Assembly: GCA_013398615.1 (NCBI GenBank)
Contig: VZSR01003798.1
Location: forward strand, 5,806,045-5,870,044
DNA length: 64,000 nucleotides
Reading direction: 5' to 3'
Source: Brachypodius melanocephalos
Taxonomy: Eukaryota > Chordata > Aves > Passeriformes > Pycnonotidae
The notes beneath the pieces were generated by a model. That model was not told where the DNA came from, did no database searches, and saw nothing but the letters and a program-made list of their open reading frames with translations. Numbering within the stretch: position 1 is the first letter of the stretch; every line of letters starts with the position of its first letter. Made by a program: the position numbers and the translations under genes. Shown here piece after piece: positions 51,301-61,820 of the stretch.

Positions 51301-54109
51301 TTGACTGGAAGTGGGTTTGCAGGGAAAAGCTGCTGCCCCAAGGACTGAACCGTGCCCTAAAGCAGCAGAGGCCGCTGATGTGGCTGTGCTGTATTTGCTT
51401 TTAGGAAAAAAAAAAATTGATCCCTCTGAAATTTTCTCTCTACTTGTATTTATTAGTATCTCCCAGCTCTAATTTTACTGTAATTCTCATTACCCTTGTG
51501 GAGAAATCTCTAATTTGACTCCTGGAGTCCTTCCACCTCCTTCAACAATATCTGTGTTCCAAAAAATATCACTGTCTTTGCCTCCTGGAATATTTAAAGC
51601 ACATGAGTAATGAATAATAAAGTTTTTCCATTACATTATCATTTAGCCTGGGAAGTATTTTGAAGGCAAGATGAGAGATATTGGAAATATTTAGTTGTGG
51701 GTATTCATTTGATGCATCAGTGCCGAGCATGAATGAACTGGTTTTCCAATACAATTTGTTCAATTTTGTTTAGGAAAATTTGTATTGACAGTGTTGAGGC
51801 CAAATGCTAAGTCTTTTATTCCTGTTCCCTTGCTTTTCATTACAGTGGAAAATAAATATATCTCAAATTTGGACTGTTATTAGGCATCACCTCCTCCCAT
51901 TCTGTCTGTTGCAGTATGAAAATGTGAAAAGGGTTTAAGAAAAGTTTTTCAGCTCCATTACTCTCCATAATAGCCAGGAAACAATTAACCTGTTATCCCT
52001 TGACATGATGTCTGCAGAAGATGATGGCGTGACAGGGCCAAAGGGACCAATTTGCATTGTGCTATGGAATGTGGTGCACCAAGCTGATGCTGGTCCAGAC
52101 TGGTACTTTGACATAATGGAGAGAAAAACCTGTGTGGAGCTTTGAGCTGATCATTAAAGTGGGCTGGTTTAGTTAGCACGTTTCTGAGGCTGGACTAATT
52201 AGGACTGATGAGCTTGTCTGCAGCTTTCTGGTGCAGGGGTGCTGCTTCCTCCTTCAGAATTTGCCTGGATCCTTTGGCAGGGGAGACTTTGCACCACACT
52301 CCAGTGGTCACACAGACATGGCCAGAGGAGGGGACAGAGCTTGTGCCAGAGGAGAAGATGGGGTCACTGAGAATCCAGGCTGGCAGGACACTGCAGGGGA
52401 GGTGCTGACAGGCAGAGCAGCCTCCTCCTGTGCAGCTGTGACAAACAGACCATATATTGTCACTTGGTAACAGCCAGACAGCTTCCCTGCCATGGAGCTG
52501 GGCTTCCTACCAGCTTCCCAACCAAACCAGACTCTGCCTCGCTTCTACCTTTCCTCTTTCTTTTGTTTCTTACAGGATATTTCTATAACTCTGTAAGCAC
52601 AATCTCAAAATTTCTGCAGTTGGCTGTGCCACATGGCTACAAGGGAAATGCCTGGAGGTCAGGCTTCCCTTTCAGCAATGCAGGTGAGACTGATCATTAA
52701 CCACTACAGCAGGTCCTGGCATTGCTGGCAGATGCCATCAGTGACATTAATCCAACAGGTCAGCTCTGTCCCCAGCTTCAGTTTCATGGCAGTCCTGCTC
52801 TGCACCTCCAGCTCCTCTCTCTGCTGAGAAGTGAGCAGGGAGGAGGGAGAGAGAAAATTGCCTGAGTTAAAATAAATAAATGTCCATGTTTGAAGTGAAT
52901 AAAGTATGCTAACAGGCAGTCCTCTGGCTGAGTTTCTAGCTGTTCCTCCTGAGCTGTCTAATATCAAGGCAATAATGGGTCCATCAAACAGCAGCTGACT
53001 TCAGTGCATGAGCAGTTACTGTCTTGGGCTTCTGAGGTGTGTTATAGTGTTAATATTATTAGTATTATTATTTTGCTCATAGTTTCTTAGGGCCTCTCCA
53101 TATCCTGAGTGAAGCTCTAGGGAGTCATAAAGCCACAGGCTGAGTTTCAGCTCGGGCACTGTTTGCATCTCCTTGATAGCTGTTTAGTATGTTGCCTTCA
53201 TCTTGGAAGCAAGACCCTGAGATGCACCCCAGGGAAAGCCTCGAGATGCTTTTTGTATTTTTTGCCCCTGAGAAAATAACTCTCTTGCTGTGGAAATGAC
53301 ACCTTTTTTCTCTGAAATGTCACCACTTCTGCCTGCTGGTTGTAATTCTGCCACACTAAAATATCTTAAGTCTTTTAAAGTAAAATAATAAAACATTTAG
53401 GAATCTATTTAGAGCTGCTGAGCATTCTCATTGTTTTGTGTTAATGATCCATTTTTTGTTTTTCTTATAAATTATTGCTACACTTTTTTGTACCCATATC
53501 TTGCAGTAGACGTGAATAGGAGAGTAGAAATGACATCAGACATTTGCCCACTGTGATAAAAACACTTAAGAGACTGTCCAGAGGGCAAAAGTCAGTTTTC
53601 CTGGGACCTTACACCCTGCCTAGCACTGAGGCTGTTCCCTCAAATTGTGTGTGACCTTCTGAGCAGGTTCTTCCTTGTCCAGTCACTCAGAACATGTTTG
53701 AGTTCTGGATTATGTTTATCATAACTATGGATTCATGCTTTACCCATAGGGCCTCAGAAAAGAAACTGAATTACAATATCTTGTCCATAGGAAAATGTAT
53801 TTGTGATCAGAGAGAGTGTTTTTTTAATGCCAGATGATATTTGCATGTGCTGAACCTGCTAGAGAGGAAGTTATGATGGTGCTGTGCAAATAGTTTCTGT
53901 CCTCTAACAATAATGCACCAAAAACCTCCTCAGGAGAGCTGCAGACATTTATGTGTGAAATCTCTTCTTTCTTCCATCCACCTGTGTGGTTTTGGCTCAG
54001 AAATAATCTTCCAGCTATACAGAGGTGCTCAGACTCGAGGATCCCAAAGCATTTTACAAATATAACTTTATACAGGGAAAGAGCAGAGCTCTGTCCCCTG
54101 TCATGGATT

Positions 54110-54154
54110 ACTGAACACATTATATTTTACAATATAAATTATAATGTGTTCAGT
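54110..54154. repeat. Inverted repeat (palindrome), 20 bp arms
   Basis: The outer 15 bp arms ACTGAACACATTATA and TATAATGTGTTCAGT are perfect reverse complements. The pairing continues across one T-T mismatch for four more pairs, leaving a 5-nt centre (54130-54134). Confidence 0.95.
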
Positions 54155-55098
54155 GCCCATGAGATGCTCACCAACAAATATCTAGTGGAGGGTGTTGTGC
54201 AGGCTGTGCTGGTGTGGAGCTCACACCATGCTTAAGGCCAGGGCTTGTTCTGGACTCCTGAGAGTTGCTAAGGAAACAGCCTGGGAATGGAGCTGGAAGT
54301 CTCACAGAAGTTTGGCTGCAGAGATGTTTTTTGCTGCAGAAACATTCAGGGCTGTTATTGGCAGAGGCAGCAGCTGGTCCAGCCCCTGATGGGTGATGTG
54401 GTCACTAAATGACAAAGATGAGGGACTCTGCAGTTTTCATTTTCTTTTTGGAGCTTTGTTTGCCTCCTGCATGAAACTGCCACCAATTACACTGAGTTAT
54501 TCTGATGTACGCCCTTGGTGTAAAACCAAACACAGGTTATTCACAGTCAGCAAGGATCCACAGCTTGGAGAATTCCTCTCTTGAAAGATGAAGTTGATAA
54601 TCCAAACCCTGTTTGTGCCACCAGCTTTTAACAGACTCAGAATTTCCTTAGAGGTGTTTGTTATTTTGCAATTACTTTTCAATCGATTTTCTTCAAAAAA
54701 CAATTCATAACTTGTTAAAGATCTCTTCCTCTCTTTTTCCCCCTTGTCCAGTTCCCTTTTCCATCTTTGCCACTGCCTAATGTTTATAATCACAGGATTT
54801 ATTTTTTTCCCCCATTACTTAGGTAGACAGCTCCTCTACAGAGGAAAAGAAAAACTCGATGGTTTGTAAAAATGGATTTACAGTCAGATTCTCCTGGGGT
54901 CCGAGTCTAATTCTTACAATGACTTTTGAAAATTTACTTGAAACATTTAAACTCTTTGCCTCTGTTTCCCCTGCTGTAAAACAGAGGCTATTTTAGGATA
55001 TCTTCTGTAGACCATGTGCTGTTAGTTAATTTACAAATGATCCTGCAGGGGAAACTTCCATGTTAGGACTCATGAAACCTTTTGCCTCTCTCCATCAG

Positions 55099-55259
55099 GG
55101 CCTGCAGCTGGGAACAAAGGAGCTGGAGGAGATGGGAAGCAAGTTTTGCCTTGGTTTGCTGATTCTGCACCTCAAATCCCTGCCCTGCAGCAAGGAGCTG
55201 ATGGCTCAGGCAGCTCTCCTGCTGGATCTGGAGGAGGAGATCACAGACCGGACACAAAG
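55099..55259 (+). CDS. AGBL1: AGBL1 exon: C-terminal end of carboxypeptidase domain
   Basis: A 161 nt exon of 53 codons plus two bases of a split Arg/Ser codon (AG|). It reads GLQLGTKELEEMGSKFCLGL, then LILHLKSLPCSKELMAQAAL and LLDLEEEITDRTQ. The GLQ-G-T-ELEEMG-FC-GLL block is the last strongly conserved element of the CCP1/CCP4 catalytic domain; what follows is a variable, acidic and probably helical tail. The acceptor is CCATCAG|GGC and the donor AAAG|GTCAGT. If the donor were not used, the frame would continue 14 codons beyond the split codon and stop at TGA 55300-55302. The exon lies 32.7 kb from its upstream neighbour, and its assignment rests on the exact family junction. Confidence 0.88.
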
Positions 55260-58200
55260 GTCAGTGGCTGTGGCATCCAGAGGGCTCTGCTGTGGGAATT
55301 GAGCTGGTGGGAGAGTGTTTTGGGTTTAAATCTGCAGAAATGGGCTGTCCTTATGGCTGAGGTTTGCATCTTGGAAACTGCAGGGTATGGAGAGTATTTG
55401 GAACTGAGATGTAATTGGCTCCCAAAGAAACTACTGAAACAGTGGGTCACCCCTGTGGAGAAAAAAGGTGAAAGAGAAATGCCTATTCTCTATTTTCCAG
55501 TGATTTTCCATTTTCCTGTCAAAGCTGATACTGGAATATGGGGATGGTACTGCCCCAGAAAAATTAATCACTAGGAAACATTTTCCTGCTCACTGTCACG
55601 TGGGGTTCTGTCCAGCTCAGATCCTCCATGGAGAGGATCCCTCATAGGGAAGGCATTATCTAAGTGCTGCACTGTAGGGAGCAAGCATTGCAGATTAGGA
55701 AAGAGTATGACAAATCATTGGTAGCATGATCTAGGAATTGTGAGCCACATACTGCAAGTATATTCCTATAAATTCTTTTCTTCACTGCACGGAATCCTTT
55801 AGTCATTTAGAGGATAGATTTATGACTTTTTGATGGACAGAAAGAACTTTGGATCTCACTGCTTATTTGGGACATTTTTTTCCAAATTGCAAAATTAATT
55901 TACTTGCTTCCTGTGTTCAGTGGGGGGTATTTAAGTGAGTTTGTCCCATTATAAGTACAGGAGGAATTTGACCTGGAAAACTGTCTGAGATTATTCAGAT
56001 TGAATTTGTGATGAAGCAGAAACACAAAATTTCTCTAAGCCATCATCACTTGTTAGTGCTATGTGCATCACATATGTTTGCAAGAATGTTTTCCCAAGAC
56101 AAATGGAGAAAGAAGACACAGTGATGGGACATGATTTGAAGCTCCCTGATGGCTTTGCCATCAAAGAGCTCTCTCAGCTCCATCAATGAACATTGAGTTT
56201 TTCAGTTGCAGAAATACCCCTGTAATTCATAGCAGACTTCCAGTCTCTCCCCTGCAGGAACATTTACCCAACATTAGCACCACCTGTTCCTCATGCCAAA
56301 ACCCATTCTTGCAAGCTTGTTCACAGTTTTAAATGTTTACGAGGGACGATTTAAAAAGAAGGCTAAAATGTAGAGACATTCCTTTGGATTAGCTGCGTTC
56401 ACTTGTAGCGTGAACATATAAGTGAAGCAATTAAGGTGGATGCTAAACACCATCCATGTTGTGGACAGCCATCCAAAAAATCATTGCTATGTCATTAGAG
56501 AGAGCTGCTGGAGCCTGGCTGGGTGGCTGCTTTTGGGATATGAATCAAACTCTCACTTTTGAACTGGAGCTAGAGGGGCCTTTGCATGAAAATAACGTAT
56601 GGGAGGAAAAGCATCAAACCATGGCTTCCCTCAAACACTGACAAAAAGCCATCTGGTCACAGTAACTCAGTGAGCATTTTCTCTGATCTTTGTAGCCTTC
56701 TGTTACTTTTTCCTTTAGCTGAATTTATTTTAATGGGAATTCATTCTATTTATCCAATACTGTGTGGTAGTTGATCAGTACAGAATCTCTAGTGACAAAT
56801 ATTTTTAAAGAAGTTACCAAAACATAAAAGTTCTTTTACTTAGTAAAACTCCCATGTGTCCTCAGCAGCTGAAAGCAAAGACTTCTCCTCTTCAAGTTTG
56901 CCCAGCAGTAGTGAGCACCTCCATGGCATCCAGAAATGAAGGTCATTGCTAAAAGACAATTGATAGGTAGCTGTTAATTTTCACTTCACTGGGTGCAATT
57001 GCAGGTTTGTGAAATTTTCCTAGCTTGGAAGTAATTTGCTACCATTCGCAGACCAGGTAAGCAGCTGAATTGATAATCCCAGCCAGAGGATGCTCCCATT
57101 GCAGGAGGTGGTTGCAAAAGGCTCAGTGATGGGACATACAGGGACCAAAGTGTTTGCTGGCATATTATCTTTAAGAATAAATAATTAATGGGAAGTGATT
57201 TTGCAGCATATTGATTCTGATTCAGAAAATTAATCATTTCCTCCCATGTTTCTCTGAGCCTAGCCAAGAGGATTCCATGGTTTGGTTTTGGTGAGAATAT
57301 TGGAACCAACAGAAGAATGCAGAATACAGAGGGCTCACTGATACAGACAGGAGAGCAACTATTTCTACATCTCTCTCTCTACTCACAGGTTTAAAAAAAA
57401 AAAAAATTCTTTATCAAAACATTTCTCTGGAGGAAGCTGAGGGTGACAGTCTAATATTAATCTGTAAATACAAACTTTAATCTAGTTCTGCGAGGTAGCA
57501 CCAAAACCTTGCAGCTTCACTGCTGGTGTATCATGACATGAATAGAAATTATACTCTGCCTCTTCCTAGGATAGAGCCACCTTTGTGGGTTTGAGTGAAA
57601 TGTTTGTAGTTTAAAATTAGCTGTTTTACTGTGTGGTTGCCAGAAAAATGCACAGTGCATGCTTTCTATACTTTGCCTCAGAAAGTGAGAGTAGGTGTGA
57701 ATAAAAATACCCACATTTCTGTGTACCTTTGCCAAAGCAAAATCAGATTTGGGGATCCTTCAGGTGCAACACAGGAAAATTCTGGGTAGTCACTTGGTGG
57801 ATTTTTTTTTTCTTAAATGTTTAAATAGTGAACAGCAGTGTCTTTTGAACAGCTTACAAGCTATCCATGTTCCAGAAGTCTGCAGTGCCCTGGTCCCAGG
57901 AAATGATATGCATGACAAATATTTAAGTGGGAGGCAATAGCTTTTACTGTAGCTAATGTTTCCTGGCAAAGGAAAATGTGTCTCAAAAACTGTCCTGCTG
58001 ATGTGTCTAGAAAAAGATACAAATATAGGTGAGGCTTTCCATAGCAGTATTCACCAATATCAAAAGAAAATATTAGAATTGTTCAGCCTGAATGAAAACA
58101 CGAGCTCTTCTTCATTGTTAACGGCTTTGTTTTGTGGAAATCAAGCTGAAATTAAGCTGTGAGCAGGGTGATGTATTGCACAGTGCTGATGTTAAATACA

Positions 58201-58546
58201 TCTATCTCAATCTAATGTGTTTGCTCTGTCTGGGTTTCTGAGTGCCCATCTCTGTAATGCTCTGGGTGACGGGTCAAGCTGTGGAACAAGAAGTTAATCC
58301 AGCACTGGATAAAGCTGGCTCCCAGATGAAATGTCTCATTGAGAAGGTGCAGAGATCAAAAGCTGTGGAACCAGAGAACTCTTGTGTTGTGAAATCCCTG
58401 CAGTTCATGTCCTGCATTTGTCTCTCTTTGCCCTGGTGTCTGGTGTGTGTGGCGTTGACTTGGCATCTCAGCATCTCCCTCCGACAGCAAACATTTTCAC
58501 CTGTCAAGGTTCATAACTGTTTGTGTCCTTTAATTTTCCTCTTCAG

Positions 58547-58598
58547 GCTCTCTGTGCTCCGGGTATGCTGCAGCCTTATTCTCTCCCTGCTGCTGTGA
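58547..58598 (+). other. Possible terminal coding exon (weak candidate)
   Basis: The acceptor TTTTCCTCTTCAG|G has a good pyrimidine tract and continues the phase left by the exon ending at 55259. The resulting frame adds 17 residues (RLSVLRVCCSLILSLLL) before TGA at 58596-58598, and an AATAAA hexamer follows at 58635-58640. The peptide is hydrophobic, which would be odd for a cytosolic enzyme's tail, and chance can easily produce such a frame in 8.7 kb. It is listed only as a lead. Confidence 0.12.
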
Positions 58599-61500
58599 GG
58601 GGATAAAGGAGCAGGCTGGGCCCTGCTTCCCTGGAATAAACTATTTGCTGTGCACTTTATAGAGCTCTGTCAGAGCCAGTGGTCAGTAAATTGGAGCTGT
58701 CAGGAAAGTGCCTGCTCTGATGGAGGTATCCTGTGAGAATGGGGGATTTCTCACACCAGATCAAGTCCATTGTGCTCAGTGTGCTGTCTCTAATGAGCCA
58801 AAGGAAGGAGAAAGAATCCTTTAGCAGACCTAAATAAACACGGCTTGGTGCACAGGCAAGAATTTCTTCTTGTCCCCACTTCACAGCCTGTCTTTCCCCT
58901 GAATTGTCAACCACAAAAGGAATCATTCACAAGCATGAGTGCGGCAACACTTGGAATAATTTCATAGCAGAGGCAGTGCTACTGAGAATAAGAGGGGTTG
59001 AACTTCCATCAGGCGGGCTGTGTGGCTAATGGGGCAGTAGAATATTTCCCCTAAACACATGATGTCCCAGGATACCGTGAAGTTGGCCTTAGAGCTCTCT
59101 GTCTCTGTTTTCAACACATGGCAGCTGTCTCAGGAACATGCTGAAAATGGGGAAAGTACAGGATGCAGCACAGGAGATGCATTAGAGCTACAATGTGTGA
59201 TGCGGAGGAAGAAAGGTTAAATTGCTCCAGGCATTAGCTGTTCTCTTAATTATCAACCTGTGCTTCTGGGACACATCATACTGTCTCTAATATTCAGGCA
59301 CCATCACCCCCATGTTACACAACACCTCTGCAGGGCCTGAGTTGCTGTGGCTTTTCTTTTCAAAATGATATTTGGGTTGTTTTCTGCATTGAATAAATAG
59401 CCTTTTTTTCCACCAGCACTGAATAGGTTTGATCTTATGGACCCCTCTGCCAAGATCAAAGGCCAAATATGTGGAGAATTTTCTGGGCTTTACAACCACT
59501 TTCAACAAACAAAGCCATGTGCCAGGTGCTCGTACAAGCAATTTATTCTGCTTTTTCTCAAACATGGCCTCATAAGACAGTATTGCCATGCCCTAGAAAG
59601 AATCACTGATGTTTCCAGCATCCCACCATGCCTTACAGTCAATTCTGGCATTCAGAAGCTTTCTGTGGGGAAAGTGAAACACAGCTTGTACTTCAGTTTT
59701 TTGTGTTTCTCATGTTTTTTGATAATAGTTTTCATGCCTCATTTCCTATAAAAGTAATTAAGTTTTAAGTCACTGCTGTCCAGGTAGCTTCACATTTGTC
59801 ATGGCCACAAGGAGGATGGGAAGTGACTGTTCACATAAAGCAGGTTTGAGAGAGACAAGGAGCAATCCCTTCCCTCTTCAACATCCTCCTCTTCTTCCTT
59901 GTGGTTTAAACTCACAGCACATTCCTTAATTTTGTTTTTTCCCCGCCCTTCAATTTGTGATAGGAAATGTTTTGCATACTCTGCAGCAATTGCAGCCATT
60001 TGTTCATGAGACATCTCCAGTGTTGAGGCAGACTTTTGTGAAGTCATTTTCTGCTGACTCAGACATTATTTATCTCCTGTGTTTCTTCATCATTTCTCAC
60101 CTTTCTTGAGCAGAGCCAAATCTCTTTCCACCCCAGATGGTAAATATGTCTAGCTCTGCTATTAATCAAAAGCAGAAGGCTTAATCATTTCTCTGTTTCT
60201 TTGTCCAAATGTGCTCTCTTCATCTTCCATACAGTGAGCAGAGTTAGATCGGTCAGTGCATGGATGGCAAGGCCAGGAATTGACAGGAGGGATTTGCAGA
60301 TCATTTGGAAATGTGTGTGCTGCTCTTCTTTACCACATTGATGCACCACCATGATCCTGGATAGTATTGAAGTGTTGAATCTCCCATCTTTTCACTATAA
60401 TGCACCTTCCTCTGATTATAGCTGTGCAAGCAATTTCACTCATCTTTTGAACTGTGTGGCCAAAAGGTGATTCAGATCAAATGAAAGTGATTTTGTGGAA
60501 ATGAAGCAAACAAAGGGAAAGTTCAAACAACAGAAAATGCAGCTGGATCAAAGCATGCTCAATTCATTTGAGGCATCCTCATTGCATCATTGAATAGCAG
60601 AAATGCAGTGCTATACCCACATGCAGTGCTGAAAAACCATTCCTCTGCCTGGTGGGATGGGTTCTTCCTATTCCTACAGGTGAATGTGGGTGTCAGTGCT
60701 ATATTGGTTTGGTTATACTTACTAAAATGAATTGCAGCTCAAGGGTTTAGGTGCCAGACAGGATTTCACCCTGCACAGCTCCCCATTCCCAGCTCACCAG
60801 TGCCCATTCCCAGGACTCTGGAGAGCCCTCTGACATATGGCTGAAGATGAAAGTGCTCTTTCATCACTTAGAGAATCTATCAACAGCAGGAATTATTTGA
60901 CCAGACTTGATTCAGGTTTTTATTTGAGTGGAGTTTCATTTTTCTGTAGGCAAAAATTTGGTGCATTTTTAACCTTGATCATCTGTAGACATTGAATACC
61001 TTATGGCAGCTTTCAGAAGAGGAGGGTGTTTATTGATTCCATTTTTCCCTTAGTCACAAATTTTATTGCTGGTAAAGGAATTTGAAGTTTCTACTGTTAT
61101 ATGAGCATCTCTGGATGAGGTATTTCTGTATTTGGATGCTGGAGAGAAAAGTGCTGTGGGAATGCATTTACCTAAGTAAGCAAAAGGGGCAAAAGGGGTT
61201 TCTATAATGCATTTCATAAAGCCCTTGTGAGAGCACAGTCTAACATTAATTCAGTATGACAGGTGTGAGAGTGGCTGAAGCTGGGCTTTGGCTTCAGAGC
61301 AGTCTTATGTCGCTGTAACTATTTAGGATCAGTTCAGGAAATGCTTTAACTCCTGACTGTTTTATAACACTCTCCAGCAATCTTTCACACCGATGTTGCA
61401 AAAGGGTGGTACTTCCTTGCACCCCCAGGGTCTGAACTAAAGAATTTCCACCTCTACTATTGAGAGGAAAAGGATCTCAGATTTCAAGTTTGGATCTATT

Positions 61501-61803
61501 ACTGATCTTAGATTTTATTGTTTTTATATGCCTCGATAATCTTGTTTTCAAAATAAAAAAGTGAACCTTCTTTTGTCCACCCCTTCATCCTTCTTATCCT
61601 GCTCTCTTCTGTGCCTCTGCTTTGTTATTGAGAGAATACAAGTCCAAAGAATTCTTTAGAGGCTCAGCCAAGCAATGCAGTCTATAATGAATATATTTGG
61701 TATTCAGAAGGCTTTCATGTAGCTGTTCACAGGTGAGTCACTGGAATTCAGCAACTTTCATTAACACTTTCTAGAGCTGTCCCTATTTTCCTCCTATTGA
61801 TTT

Positions 61804-61820
61804 TTATTATTATTATTATT
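61804..61820. repeat. (TTA)n microsatellite
   Basis: About five TTA/ATT units. Confidence 0.92.

Larger units (their letters stand above)
22443..55098 (+). other. AGBL1: AGBL1 giant intron, about 32.7 kb
   Basis: The intron runs from GTGAGT at 22443 to the CTCTCTCCATCAG acceptor at 55088-55098. The proteins on either side (GLYR and GLQLGTKELEEMG) are adjacent in CCP enzymes, so no coding exon is expected between them. I checked the open frames on both strands; the longest (minus strand 42564-43067, 167 codons) shows no motif or family. Visible content: simple repeats, a 13 bp x3 minisatellite (27843-27881), small palindromes (27407-27428, 28125-28151, 54110-54154), a CR1 tail (37464-37512) and A/C- and G/T-rich low-complexity blocks near 49 kb. 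No tRNA, CRISPR, LTR pair or nested gene could be supported. Confidence 0.8.
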
